25,963 bases of DNA, from positions 1-25,963 of the forward strand of contig CAYLRW010000018.1 in the NCBI GenBank assembly GCA_964386405.1, written 5' to 3'. This DNA is from RZYP01 sp964386405. GTDB lineage: Bacteria > Bacillota > Negativicutes > Acidaminococcales > Acidaminococcaceae. Positions 14,256 through 23,478 of this stretch are shown piece by piece. A program made the position numbers and the translations under genes. Each line of letters begins with the position of its first letter. Within the stretch, counting starts at the first letter, position 1. The notes beneath the pieces are model-generated. The model saw only the letters and a list, made by a program, of their open reading frames with translations. It had not been told where the DNA came from and did no database searches.

Positions 14256-14813
14256 ATGACAGTAAATGTACGTGGTAAAAACATCGATGTAACACCGGCA
14301 TTAAAAGATTATATTGAGAAAAAAGTTTTAAAGGTAACAAGACAATTTAAAAATATTGGCGATATTTCTGTACTGATGAGAGTAGAGAAAGGTGATAGCG
14401 TTAAAGGCGAACGCATTGGCGATTGTGTAGTTGAGGTTTCATTCCCAGCCGGCGGTGTTAACTTCAGAGCACAAGAAGTAACGAAGGATATGTATTCCTC
14501 TGTTGATCTGGTAATTGAGAAAATAGAACGCCAGATTCACAAATATAAAACCAAATTGATGAGAGGCAGATATAATAACTTCCGTGAAGAAGCACCGGTT
14601 ACGGCCGCTGTTCCAGCTGAAGAGCCTGAGTTTAAAGTCGTCAGAAATAAACGCTTTATTATGCGCCCGATGGGTGTGGAAGAAGCGATTATGCAGATGA
14701 ACCTTTTGAATCACGATTTCTTCGTGTTTTTTGATGAAGAGCTTGAGGCTGTGAATGTTGTCTATCGCCGCAAAGATGGTGATTATGGTCTGCTGTCACC
14801 TGAACTGAAATAA
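14256..14813 (+). CDS. hpf: Ribosome hibernation-promoting factor, long form
   Basis: Long HPF dimerises 70S ribosomes into inactive 100S particles in stationary phase. The N-terminal S30AE domain (about residues 1-100, starting MTVNVRGKNIDVTPALKDYIEKK) binds the 30S decoding region. A linker (about 105-125) leads to the C-terminal dimerisation domain, FKVVRNKRFIMRPMGVEEAIMQM to NVVYRRKDGDYGLL. The length of about 185 residues is normal for long HPF. A TTG two codons upstream (14250) could start the frame, but AAGGAGG at 14241-14247 is 8 bases from the ATG at 14256, which I prefer. A strong terminator follows. secA downstream has its own promoter. Confidence 0.95.
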   Translation: MTVNVRGKNIDVTPALKDYIEKKVLKVTRQFKNIGDISVLMRVEKGDSVKGERIGDCVVEVSFPAGGVNFRAQEVTKDMYSSVDLVIEKIERQIHKYKTKLMRGRYNNFREEAPVTAAVPAEEPEFKVVRNKRFIMRPMGVEEAIMQMNLLNHDFFVFFDEELEAVNVVYRRKDGDYGLLSPELK

Positions 14814-14831
14814 GTTCATGAAAATGTTACA

Positions 14832-14861
14832 AAAACCCGGGGTGTGAATCCCGGGTTTTTT
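14832..14861 (+). terminator. Intrinsic terminator after hpf
   Basis: AAAACCCGGG (14832-14841) and CCCGGGTTTT (14850-14859) form a perfect stem with an 8-base loop and a T run. Confidence 0.93.
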
Positions 14862-14888
14862 GACTTTTACGACCTGTTCTGCTAAAAT
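14860..14888 (+). promoter_or_regulatory. secA promoter
   Basis: TTGACT (14860-14865) and TAAAAT (14883-14888) are separated by 17 bases; the -35 overlaps the end of the hpf terminator. Confidence 0.65.
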
Positions 14889-14938
14889 TTACTATTGAGC
14901 GTAGGCTGATTTAGTGTGAAAAATGAGGAGTGATTGTG

Positions 14939-17464
14939 TTGCTCGAAGGTTTAATGAAAAAGATTTTCGGTGATCCGAATGAAAAAGAATTAAAAAACGT
15001 TCAAGTATATGTTGATGCAGTAAATGCTTTAGAAAAAGATATAGAAAATATGAGTGATGCCAGTCTTGCGGAAAAAACGTCTGAATTCAGGGATAGGCTT
15101 GCGAAAGGCGCAACTTTGGATGATATTCTTCCGGAAGCTTTTGCGGTTGTACGAGAGGCCTCCAGGCGTGTTCTTGGTTTGCGTCATTTTGATGTGCAGA
15201 TAGTCGGCGGCTGTGTCCTGCATCGCGGCAAGATTGCAGAAATGCGTACTGGTGAAGGTAAAACTTTGGTTGCAACACTGCCAGCTTATTTAAATGCACT
15301 GACCGGCAAGGGCGTTCATGTTGTTACTGTCAACGAATATCTGGCCCGCCGTGACAGCCAGGAAATGGGCAGAGTTTTTAATTTTCTGGGCCTTTCGGTT
15401 GGTTTGATTATTCATGGTCTTGATTTCCCTGAAAGAAAAGCAGCTTATGCTGCAGATATCACTTATGGCACGAATAATGAATTCGGTTTCGACTATTTGC
15501 GTGATAACATGGTGGTTTCAATTGATCAAATGGTACAAAGACCTTTAAACTATGCGATTGTCGATGAAGTCGACAGTATTCTTGTCGATGAGGCTCGTAC
15601 ACCGTTGATTATTTCCGGACCAGGCGAAAAATCAACAGATCTTTATAAGGTTTTGGCACGTGTTGTTGCTCAATTAGTCGAGGGAGAGGACTACACTGTT
15701 GACGAAAAACTGAAAACAGCTGCTCCAACGGAAGTTGGTATTGCCAAAGCAGAAAAAATGCTTGGAGTTGCCAACATGTATGCCGGCGAAGCCAGCATTG
15801 ATTTTTCCCATCAACTAATGCAGGCTTTGAAGGCAAAAGCCATTATGCACCGTGACCGAGATTATGTTGTTAAAGATGGCGAAGTTATCATTGTTGACGA
15901 ATTTACGGGCCGTTTGATGTTTGGACGCCGTTTTTCTGAAGGTCTGCATCAGGCCATTGAAGCTAAGGAAGGCGTAAAAGTTGAACGCGAAAGCCAGACT
16001 CTTGCAACCATAACTTTCCAAAACTACTTCCGTATGTATGATAAACTTTCCGGTATGACTGGTACGGCTAAAACGGAGGAACAAGAGTTCCAAAAGATTT
16101 ATGGGCTGGATGTAATAGTTATTCCTACCAATAAGCCAAATCAACGTATTGACTATCCGGATGTTATTTATAAAACAAAGAGGGCTAAATATAAGGCGGC
16201 AGCTAATGAAATAGAAGAATGCCATAAGACTGGCAGGCCTGTCTTGGTTGGTACCACTTCTATAGTGCAGTCGGAAGAGCTTTCAGATATTTTGAAAAAA
16301 CGTGGAATTCCACATAATGTTTTAAATGCTAAGTTCCATGAAAAGGAAGCTGAAATCATCGCTGATGCCGGACAATTCGGCGCAGTAACGATTGCTACCA
16401 ATATGGCAGGCCGTGGTACAGATATTGTGCTTGGTGAAGGAGTTCCTGCATTGGGCGGTCTTCACATTATTGGCACCGAACGTCATGAAAGCAGACGTAT
16501 TGATAATCAGCTTCGCGGTCGTTGCGCACGTCAAGGCGATCCTGGTTCTACGCGTTTCTACCTTTCGCTCGAAGATGACCTCATGCGTTTGTTTGGTTCC
16601 GACAATATTTCAGGTATCATGGATAAGCTGGGAATGGAAGAGGACGAACCGATTGAACATAGTCTGGTAACAAAATCCATCGAATCGGCACAAAAGAAAG
16701 TTGAATCACGTAACTTTGATATGCGTAAACATGTTTTGGAATACGATGATGTTATGAATCAACAGCGCGAAGTAATTTATGCTCAACGCAAAAAGATTCT
16801 GGTAGAAAATAATTTGCGTGATAACATCATGGATATGGTTACGCGTGTTGTTGACAGAACGATGGCAATGTATGCTCCGCCGGATGTTTACTCTGAGGAG
16901 TGGGATTTGCCGGCTTTGATTGCATATGCTGAAGAATTTTACGCTCCGCCTAACACTTTAACGGTTGAACATTTACAGACTCTTAGCCGTGAAGAATTAA
17001 GCGAGTATTTGCAGCAGCTTGCTGTAGGCTACTATGAGCAAAGAGAAGAGTCAATTACTCCTGCTATTATGAGAGAACTAGAAAATCTTGTAATGCTGAA
17101 AGTTGTTGACAGTCACTGGATGCAGCATCTTGATGCCATGGATATGCTGCGTGAAGGTGTAGGCTTGCGTGCTTATGGTCAAAGAGACCCGTTGGTTGAA
17201 TATAAACTTGAAGCTTATGATATGTTCCAGGCAATGATTGATGCTATTCAGGACGATGTAGTTCGCTATATGTTCAGGGTTAACGTAGTAACGCAGCCGA
17301 AAGTCGAAGACCACTTGCAGAATGCAAAGGTTAATAATCCAAGCGGCGACAGTGAGGCGGATGTCAAGAAACCAGTTGTCAAAGGTGAGGAAATTGGTCG
17401 TAACGATCCATGCCCTTGCGGCAGCGGTAAAAAATACAAAAATTGTTGCGGAAGCGAAAAATAG
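14939..17464 (+). CDS. secA: Preprotein translocase subunit SecA
   Basis: SecA is the ATPase that drives proteins through SecYEG. Walker A is MRTGEGKT (about 102-109) and the DEAD-type motif II is IVDEVDSILVDEAR. The preprotein cross-linking domain lies between the two ATPase folds. Later motifs include MAGRGTDIVLG and QLRGRCARQGDPGS, followed by the helical scaffold. The C-terminus carries the zinc-binding SEC-C motif RNDPCPCGSGKKYKNCCG, which binds SecB or phospholipid in other species. At about 841 residues the length is usual. The frame is open from GTG 14930, but the ribosome site GAGGAG (14925-14930) overlaps that codon. TTG at 14939 (spacing 8), or GTG at 14936, is therefore the likely start. 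No sign of degeneration is visible. Confidence 0.97.
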   Translation: MLEGLMKKIFGDPNEKELKNVQVYVDAVNALEKDIENMSDASLAEKTSEFRDRLAKGATLDDILPEAFAVVREASRRVLGLRHFDVQIVGGCVLHRGKIAEMRTGEGKTLVATLPAYLNALTGKGVHVVTVNEYLARRDSQEMGRVFNFLGLSVGLIIHGLDFPERKAAYAADITYGTNNEFGFDYLRDNMVVSIDQMVQRPLNYAIVDEVDSILVDEARTPLIISGPGEKSTDLYKVLARVVAQLVEGEDYTVDEKLKTAAPTEVGIAKAEKMLGVANMYAGEASIDFSHQLMQALKAKAIMHRDRDYVVKDGEVIIVDEFTGRLMFGRRFSEGLHQAIEAKEGVKVERESQTLATITFQNYFRMYDKLSGMTGTAKTEEQEFQKIYGLDVIVIPTNKPNQRIDYPDVIYKTKRAKYKAAANEIEECHKTGRPVLVGTTSIVQSEELSDILKKRGIPHNVLNAKFHEKEAEIIADAGQFGAVTIATNMAGRGTDIVLGEGVPALGGLHIIGTERHESRRIDNQLRGRCARQGDPGSTRFYLSLEDDLMRLFGSDNISGIMDKLGMEEDEPIEHSLVTKSIESAQKKVESRNFDMRKHVLEYDDVMNQQREVIYAQRKKILVENNLRDNIMDMVTRVVDRTMAMYAPPDVYSEEWDLPALIAYAEEFYAPPNTLTVEHLQTLSREELSEYLQQLAVGYYEQREESITPAIMRELENLVMLKVVDSHWMQHLDAMDMLREGVGLRAYGQRDPLVEYKLEAYDMFQAMIDAIQDDVVRYMFRVNVVTQPKVEDHLQNAKVNNPSGDSEADVKKPVVKGEEIGRNDPCPCGSGKKYKNCCGSEK

Positions 17465-17471
17465 CAAACTG

Positions 17472-17507
17472 AGCGGAGCCGAAACTTATTGAGGTTTCGG
17501 CTTCGCT
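17472..17507 (+). terminator. Strong hairpin between secA and prfB
   Basis: AGCGGAGCCGAAAC (17472-17485) pairs with GTTTCGGCTTCGCT (17494-17507) with one G-U pair. Only a poor U tract follows, so it may be a partial terminator or an mRNA-stabilising hairpin. Confidence 0.55.
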
Positions 17508-17550
17508 TGGGTTATTTATCGGAAATAAACTTTGGAAGGAAGTGAAACGT

Positions 17551-18658
17551 TTGCTTATAGAAGAATATAGACCAGAAATAAATAACTTAAAGCAGAAGTT
17601 AGACGAAATGAGGGGATCTCTTTGACGTCGTTCGCAAAGAGGACCGTATTGCTGAATTAGAGCACAAGATGGGGGAACCTAACTTTTGGGATAACCCAGA
17701 CGAAGCGCAAAAAGTAGCGCAAGTTGTTACGCAGCTAAAAGATGAAGTAGGGATTTTCCGCTCCTTGGAAAGAAGGGCTGAAGATCTCGAAGTTATGCTG
17801 GAGCTTGCGATGGAAGAAGAAGATGCAGATATTGTTGGCGAAATAGAGCAGTCATTAACTTCTGTACGTGCTGATATCGAACATCTGGAGCTAGGCATGC
17901 TTTTATCAGGTGAATATGATACAAACAATGCCATTTTGACCTTGCACGCAGGTGCAGGCGGTACAGAAGCTCAGGACTGGACTTCGATGCTGCTTAGAAT
18001 GTTTGGGCGCTTTGCAGAACGTTCCGGTTTTAATGTTGACGTACTTGATTATCAACCGGGCGATGAGGCTGGCGTTAAAAGCGTGACGCTTGGTATTAAC
18101 GGGCATAATGCTTATGGTTACATGAAATCGGAAAAGGGCGTGCACCGTTTGGTTCGTATTTCTCCGTTTGATTCCAATGCTCGCAGACATACTTCGTTTG
18201 CCGCAGTTGATGTCATGCCGGAAATTGATGATACTGTAGAAATAAATATTAGTCCAGCTGATTTAAAGGTTGATACCTACCGTGCGAGCGGTGCCGGCGG
18301 ACAACATATTAATAAAACAGATTCTGCCGTACGCATGACGCATATTCCTACAGGCATTATAGTGCAATGTCAGAATCAACGTTCCCAGATTCAGAACAGA
18401 GAGCGCTGCATGCAGCTCTTGCGGGCAAAATTATTTGAATATGAGAAACAAAAACAGGCGGAATTGAAATCTGATATTGCCGGTGAATACCAAGCTATTG
18501 AATGGGGCAGTCAGATAAGATCCTATGTTTTTCATCCGTATAATATGGTCAAGGATCATAGGACTGGTGCTGAAACAGGCAATGTCCAGGCTGTCATGGA
18601 TGGCGACTTGGAGCTCTTTGTCGAAGCATATTTACGTAGTTTACAAAAGATAAAATAA
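17551..18658 (+). CDS. prfB: Peptide chain release factor 2, expressed by programmed +1 frameshift
   Basis: RF2 ends translation at UGA and UAA. The first 24 codons run from TTG 17551 (site GGAAGGAAG) to CTT at 17620-17622, followed by an in-frame TGA at 17623-17625. A +1 slip at CTT TGA C continues from GAC at 17624 to the stop at 18658, giving about 368 residues. The Shine-Dalgarno-like stimulator AGGGG (17611-17615) sits just upstream, as in the classic RF2 site. The protein has the SPF anticodon-like tripeptide (RISPFDSNARRH) and GGQ at about 249-251, which triggers peptidyl-tRNA hydrolysis. Reading only from the ATG at 17669 would lose the N-terminal domain. Low RF2 promotes the slip, so the gene is autoregulated. 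Confidence 0.96.
17608..17626 (+). promoter_or_regulatory. prfB programmed +1 frameshift site
   Basis: AGGGG at 17611-17615 is followed by the slippery CTT at 17620-17622 and TGA C at 17623-17626. This is the arrangement known from bacterial RF2 genes. Confidence 0.95.
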
Positions 18659-18692
18659 TCATGCAGAAGAATTGGAATAGGTGGAGATTTTG

Positions 18693-20798
18693 TTGAAGAA
18701 AACCTGTTATAATCCGGTGTTAATTATTATAATAGCGATTGCGCTAGTTTTTTCAGTTCTTTTGAATTTCCAGCGTCACTCTGTTGAACAGGCTAATCGA
18801 ACAGTGGAAATGGCTATGGAATACGAAAGTATTGCCAGAATGGCACATGGCGAAGGTTTGCCTGAAGAAAAGGTACTGGAGATGTTCAAAGAACGCGGCG
18901 TTACCAGTCTGATTCTTTTTGATACGACCTTGCAAAAACTTGGCGACAAAGGTAAGGTTACGGTTGTTACAGGTTCTGAACTTTTGCATGCCTATCACAC
19001 TAATCAGATACAGGGTGGTATATGGCAAGAGTTAATTGCCAAAGGGAAAATTTTGACGAATGCGGCTTATGTTACTGAAGGTTCATCTCCTCTTACCATG
19101 CAGGATGTGGAAGAAGATCTTACTTTACGCTTCGGTAAAGACCTTGTTCATGTTATTTCCGAGTCACCAAAGGTCATAGAGGTAAAAGGTGATACCAAAC
19201 TTGTTGAAGGCGAAGCATATGGCGAACAAAAGGGTATTCTGCAAATGGACCTTGGCTTGTCTTCAGAAGAACTGCAGCTCGCCAAGAATCTTGGCTTTAT
19301 GGTTATTGCCAGACCTGTAAATTATGGACACGGCTACAATATGGCTGCTGCTCCTGAACGTGAGCAAATTGATGGATTTTTCAAGCGCCTCGATAAATCC
19401 GGTGCTAAGATATCAGCTTTTGCCGGCAGCGGGAAAACAATACTTGGTTATAAACAAAACCTTGACTATGTAGCAGAAAACCTTCTTAGACGTGATATTA
19501 CACTGGCGATGGTTGAGAATATTGTCCAGCTGCAGTTTGTACCATTAGAGGGGCTTGTACCTATGGCTGAACTAATGGATTACAAAGGGGCTCGTACTTA
19601 CGTTATTGATAAAGCAGAGCAAAAGAAGCTGAAGGTTAATGAGGCAATGCAGCGCTGGGCTTTGACCGATGAAGAGCGAAACATAAGAATTAATTATGTT
19701 AAGACCTTCTTGGAACCACAGGATGGTAAGACCTTGCTGCAGACTAATCTTGATTATGTAGAAGATATTACCAAAAGTGTTGAAGCAAGAAATTTCACTA
19801 TCGGCAAGGCAACTGTCTTTTCAGAATACATGCCTAATCGTTTGCTGTTTATACCGATTATCTTTGGTATTATATCGGCCGGAGTGCTTTATCTTACACA
19901 GCTTATTGAGGTTAAAAAGAAACATCAGTATCTTTTGCTATTGACCGCTGGCTTGCTTTTCAGTGCAGTAATTTTGTTTGCTAAAGGTCTATTGGCAAGA
20001 CAAGTACTTGCATTGTGTGCTGCCACCGTTATGCCGGTGCTTTCGCTGAACTTTATCCTTAACATTTGGGATAACTACCGTGGAAACGGTAAGCCTTTAG
20101 CCTCTGTGCTCTTTGCAGCCACCTGGCAACTGGCTCTGGCTATAGCAATTTCGCTCGTTGGCGCTTCGTTTGTCGGAGCAATCCTTGGCGATGTGCGTTT
20201 TCTGATGGAGATTGATATTTATAAAGGCGTAAAGCTGACCTTTATTTTACCAATACTTTTGATGTTTTTCCTGTGTGTCAGAAGGTATTCTTTGTTCGAA
20301 GGTGATGACGATAGTAAAAATGTAATTACCAGAATAGAGAATGTCCTTTCCCGTCCTATAACTTTGAAAGTAGTTTTTGCCTTGATCGTTTTTGCTTTTG
20401 TTGCTTGGGTATTTATTGGTCGCTCAGGACATACAGCCGGAGTTCCAGTGCCGGATATAGAAGTCAAATTAAGACTTTTCCTGGAAGAAATGATGAAGGC
20501 GCGTCCGCGCGAAAAAGAATTTATGGTTGGTCACCCGGCATTTTATTTGGCGGCGTTTGCAGTCTACAATAAGTTGCCACGGCTCATCAGTGTAGCTTTT
20601 ATTTTAGCTGCCACTATTGGCCAGGGTTCCTTGGTACAAACTTTTGCTCATATGAGAACTCCTATCGTAATGTCTTATATCAGAGCAATTGACGGTTATC
20701 TGCTGGGAGCCGCAATAGGTATCTGCGTACTTATTGCCTTTGCCATGTTCTACCCATATTTGCAGGCTTTACGAAGGAGATACTTGAAGCATGAGTAA
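18693..20798 (+). CDS. DUF5693 family polytopic membrane protein
   Basis: This large protein of about 701 residues has one N-terminal membrane helix (PVLIIIIAIALVFSVLLNF) and an extracytoplasmic region of about 350 residues. After that come about eight to ten membrane helices from about residue 385 to the end. I recognise it as the DUF5693 type, commonly found directly before csaB in Firmicutes. No enzyme motif is visible. The context suggests a role with CsaB in making, exporting or modifying a pyruvylated cell-wall polymer; this is inference. AGGTGGAG (18679-18686) points to TTG at 18693 as the start; the frame opens at GTG 18681. Its end overlaps csaB by eight bases, so the two are translationally coupled. 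Confidence 0.75.
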   Translation: MKKTCYNPVLIIIIAIALVFSVLLNFQRHSVEQANRTVEMAMEYESIARMAHGEGLPEEKVLEMFKERGVTSLILFDTTLQKLGDKGKVTVVTGSELLHAYHTNQIQGGIWQELIAKGKILTNAAYVTEGSSPLTMQDVEEDLTLRFGKDLVHVISESPKVIEVKGDTKLVEGEAYGEQKGILQMDLGLSSEELQLAKNLGFMVIARPVNYGHGYNMAAAPEREQIDGFFKRLDKSGAKISAFAGSGKTILGYKQNLDYVAENLLRRDITLAMVENIVQLQFVPLEGLVPMAELMDYKGARTYVIDKAEQKKLKVNEAMQRWALTDEERNIRINYVKTFLEPQDGKTLLQTNLDYVEDITKSVEARNFTIGKATVFSEYMPNRLLFIPIIFGIISAGVLYLTQLIEVKKKHQYLLLLTAGLLFSAVILFAKGLLARQVLALCAATVMPVLSLNFILNIWDNYRGNGKPLASVLFAATWQLALAIAISLVGASFVGAILGDVRFLMEIDIYKGVKLTFILPILLMFFLCVRRYSLFEGDDDSKNVITRIENVLSRPITLKVVFALIVFAFVAWVFIGRSGHTAGVPVPDIEVKLRLFLEEMMKARPREKEFMVGHPAFYLAAFAVYNKLPRLISVAFILAATIGQGSLVQTFAHMRTPIVMSYIRAIDGYLLGAAIGICVLIAFAMFYPYLQALRRRYLKHE

Positions 20799-21882
20799 AA
20801 TTTTGATTTCCGGTTATTATGGTTTTTCGAATGCCGGTGATGAAGCAATGCTGACAGCCATCATAGAGGCTTTGCGTGCTGAACGAAAAGACGTCGAAAT
20901 TACTGTTATGTCCGGTAAACCGGAAGTCACAGCAAAAAAACATGGAGTTAGATCAATTCACAGGTTTAGTCCTTTGCAAATACTTAAAGCAATGCTGCAC
21001 ACTGATTTATTGCTATCAGGCGGCGGCAGCCTTCTGCAGGATGTTACGAGTAAGCGCAGCATTCTCTATTATTTGAGCATCTTGCTTCTTGCAAAATTGC
21101 TGGGTAAAAAAGTTATGTTATATGCCCAGGGGATTGGCCCAATTAAATCATCTATTGCACGTGCTCTGACCAAATACACTTGCAGAAAGGCAGACCTTAT
21201 TACGGTAAGAGATGATGGTTCTTACGATGAGTTATTGGAAATGGGGCTGTCAACAGATAAGGTCTTGGTTACTGCTGATGCAGTATTTTCATTGGTTGCT
21301 GATCGCAAAGATATTGGGAGAAAGATCCTTCAGAAAAATGGGTTGCAGGGGAATAAACCAATTATAGGTATTGCAGTCAGACACTGGCAGGGAGAACAAA
21401 GATTTATGCGTGTTTTCGCTGATGCTGCTATGAAACTGCGCAAACAATATGATGCCTGTATCGTTTTTGTACCATTGCAGTTCCCTGCTGATACAAAAAT
21501 AGCTGAGGATATTGCACTTTTGATGGAAGACCATGAGGATACTATTATTCTTAAAGAAGGTTATACGACCGAAGAATATGTTTCTCTCATCAGTAATCTT
21601 GATTTTCTGATAGGTATGAGGCTGCATGCGCTGGTTTTTTCAGCGTTGGCTGGTGTACCGTTTTTGGCTGTTTCCTATGATCCCAAGGTTGACCGTTTTG
21701 TCAAAGGGATGGAAGGAACAGCTGCTGGCAGCATTGATAAGATATCCTGTGAAGATATTCTGCGTGAAAGCGCAAAAATGTGGCGCCATGTGCCAGAGAA
21801 GCAGAACGCTAAAATACAGATCTTGCGTGAAGAAGCACAACGTAATGCTGCGCGGGCAATTAGTCTATTGCCAAAATGCTAA
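20791..21882 (+). CDS. csaB: Polysaccharide pyruvyl transferase CsaB
   Basis: CsaB adds ketal-linked pyruvate to a cell-wall polysaccharide, which in many Firmicutes is the anchor for S-layer-homology (SLH) domains. The 363-residue protein has the GT-B-like fold motifs ISGYYGFSNAGDEAML (residues 6-21), LLLSGGGSLLQD, MLYAQGIGPI, and a C-terminal LIGMRLHALVFSALAGVPFLAVSYDPKV. No signal peptide is present, so it acts on a cytoplasmic, lipid-linked precursor. It overlaps the DUF5693 gene by eight bases and precedes ftsE by 18 bases. In Negativicutes, SLH-type outer-membrane proteins also tie the outer membrane to the wall. Whether CsaB serves that link here is not shown by the sequence. Confidence 0.93.
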   Translation: MSKILISGYYGFSNAGDEAMLTAIIEALRAERKDVEITVMSGKPEVTAKKHGVRSIHRFSPLQILKAMLHTDLLLSGGGSLLQDVTSKRSILYYLSILLLAKLLGKKVMLYAQGIGPIKSSIARALTKYTCRKADLITVRDDGSYDELLEMGLSTDKVLVTADAVFSLVADRKDIGRKILQKNGLQGNKPIIGIAVRHWQGEQRFMRVFADAAMKLRKQYDACIVFVPLQFPADTKIAEDIALLMEDHEDTIILKEGYTTEEYVSLISNLDFLIGMRLHALVFSALAGVPFLAVSYDPKVDRFVKGMEGTAAGSIDKISCEDILRESAKMWRHVPEKQNAKIQILREEAQRNAARAISLLPKC

Positions 21883-21900
21883 AATAAAGGAGGCCTTGCC

Positions 21901-22593
21901 TTGCTATTAATGAGTGGTGTCAGTAAAACCTATCGTAATGGTTCAGTGGCTTTAAAAAATATTGATTTACATATAAAGCCTGGTGAGTTCGTTTTTATAG
22001 TCGGGCCTAGTGGCGCTGGTAAGTCTACCTTTATCAAGATGTTATTCAAAGAAGTATTACCAACTACCGGTAAAATTTATGTCGACGGTGTTGATGTGCT
22101 TGCGTTGACTGACAAGGAAGTGCCATTTTTACGCAGACAATTAGGTATTATTTTTCAGGATTACCGCCTTTTACCAGATCGTACTGTTTATGACAATGTT
22201 GCTTTTGCCATGCAGGTAATTGAAGCGCCACCGGTGAAGACCAGACGCCGTGTAATGACGGTTTTGGAACTTGTCGGCCTTAAAAATCGCGCCAATGCTT
22301 ATCCGGCAGAACTTTCAGGCGGTGAGCAGCAAAGAATAGCTATTGCCCGGGCAATTGTCAATGATCCTATCATGGTAATTGCTGATGAACCTACTGGTAA
22401 TTTGGATCCGGAGACTAGTAAGGATATTATGCGTATTTTTACCGGCATTAATGAAAGCGGCACGACAATAGTAATGGCAACTCATGACAAAGATATTGTA
22501 GATGCTATGGGTAAACGTGTCATTGCAATAGAAAATGGCGTAATTGTCAGAGACGACGCCAAGGGAGTTTACGGATATGAGTCTGAGCACTAA
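21901..22593 (+). CDS. ftsE: Cell division ATP-binding protein FtsE
   Basis: FtsE is the cytoplasmic ATPase of the FtsEX complex, which controls peptidoglycan hydrolysis at division. The 230-residue protein has Walker A GPSGAGKST (35-43), Q-loop IIFQDYRLLPDRTVYDNVAFAM (an FtsE-typical stretch), signature LSGGEQQRIAIARAI, Walker B VIADEPTGNLDPE and the switch His in MATHDKDIV. The start is TTG with a full AAAGGAGG site 7 bases upstream; an ATG three codons later is a less likely alternative. It overlaps ftsX by 17 bases, consistent with paired translation. Confidence 0.96.
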   Translation: MLLMSGVSKTYRNGSVALKNIDLHIKPGEFVFIVGPSGAGKSTFIKMLFKEVLPTTGKIYVDGVDVLALTDKEVPFLRRQLGIIFQDYRLLPDRTVYDNVAFAMQVIEAPPVKTRRRVMTVLELVGLKNRANAYPAELSGGEQQRIAIARAIVNDPIMVIADEPTGNLDPETSKDIMRIFTGINESGTTIVMATHDKDIVDAMGKRVIAIENGVIVRDDAKGVYGYESEH

Positions 22594-23464
22594 AGAGTAT
22601 TTTATTCGGGAAACCTTTAAGTCAATAAAACGCAATCAGCTGATGAGTCTGGCTTCGGTTTCAACTGTGGCTCTTTCTTTGTTAGTTCTTGGGTTTTTCA
22701 TGGTTATGGTTTTTAATACCAATCATGTGGCGAAGTTCTTAGAAACGCAGGTTCAGATTTCTGTTTATATGGAGGATGCTGCCAGCTCTGAAACGTTGAA
22801 AGCTACCGAAAAAACGTTGAAGGAAATGCCTGGGGTTACAAGTGTCAAGCCAATAACTAAAGACGAAGCCTTGGAAAGATTCAAGGATAGACTGGGGAGT
22901 CAGGCTAATTTACTTGATTTTATAGGTGATGAAAATCCTTTCCCTTATTCTTTTGAAGTACATGTTGATAAACCAGAACGTATCAGCGAGTTGGCCCCAA
23001 AAATTGATGATCTTAAAGGTGTAGAGACTGCTAAGTTCGGGCAGGAAGTCGTTGAGAATATTTTCAAACTGACAAAAATAATGAGATTTGGTGGTATTTT
23101 GCTCGTCTTTCTGTTAGCTATGGCTACTCTCTTTATTATTGTTAACACCATACGCATCACTGTTTTTGCCCGCCGCAGGGAAGTAACAATCATGAAATAT
23201 GTTGGAGCCACCGACTGGTTTATTAGATGGCCATTTTTATTGGAAGGCATGTTTTTGGGCTTTTCCGGTGCGCTGGTTGCAACTCTTATTATTAATCAGA
23301 TTTACGGAGCTATCTTAAATAGCGTACATACAACACTTGCTTTTTTCCCGCTCCTTCCTACCTGGCCGTTACTGTTGTATATAGATATTACACTGGTGGT
23401 TATCGGTACAGCTATCGGGGCTGCAGGCAGCAGCATCTCTTTACGTAAATTCTTAAAGGTTTAA
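22577..23464 (+). CDS. ftsX: Cell division protein FtsX
   Basis: FtsX is the membrane partner of FtsE. The 295-residue protein has a cytoplasmic N-terminus, a first membrane helix (about 23-45) and an extracytoplasmic domain of about 110 residues (QISVYMEDAASSETLKATEK onwards) that contacts the wall hydrolase. Three C-terminal helices follow, with the FtsX/MacB-type core (TIRITVFARRREVTIMKYVGAT). The frame is open upstream within ftsE, but the ATG at 22577 has AAGGGAG 9 bases before it and gives the usual MSLSTKEYFIRETFKSIKRN start. The next gene, an M23 peptidase, is a plausible effector and begins at the ftsX stop codon. Confidence 0.96.
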   Translation: MSLSTKEYFIRETFKSIKRNQLMSLASVSTVALSLLVLGFFMVMVFNTNHVAKFLETQVQISVYMEDAASSETLKATEKTLKEMPGVTSVKPITKDEALERFKDRLGSQANLLDFIGDENPFPYSFEVHVDKPERISELAPKIDDLKGVETAKFGQEVVENIFKLTKIMRFGGILLVFLLAMATLFIIVNTIRITVFARRREVTIMKYVGATDWFIRWPFLLEGMFLGFSGALVATLIINQIYGAILNSVHTTLAFFPLLPTWPLLLYIDITLVVIGTAIGAAGSSISLRKFLKV

Positions 23465-23478
23465 TGTCGGAGGCGCTT

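Noticed and set aside
14084..14278. Open frame of 64 codons between the ABC ATPase gene and hpf
   Set aside because: It has no ribosome site, its sequence is cysteine/phenylalanine-rich without a pattern, and it overlaps the hpf start.
15815..16225. Open frame of 136 codons opposite secA
   Set aside because: It is antisense to conserved SecA sequence with no support of its own.
17669..18658. prfB as a normal gene starting at the ATG at 17669
   Set aside because: The upstream zero frame, stimulator and CTT TGA C site show that the gene is longer and frameshifted.
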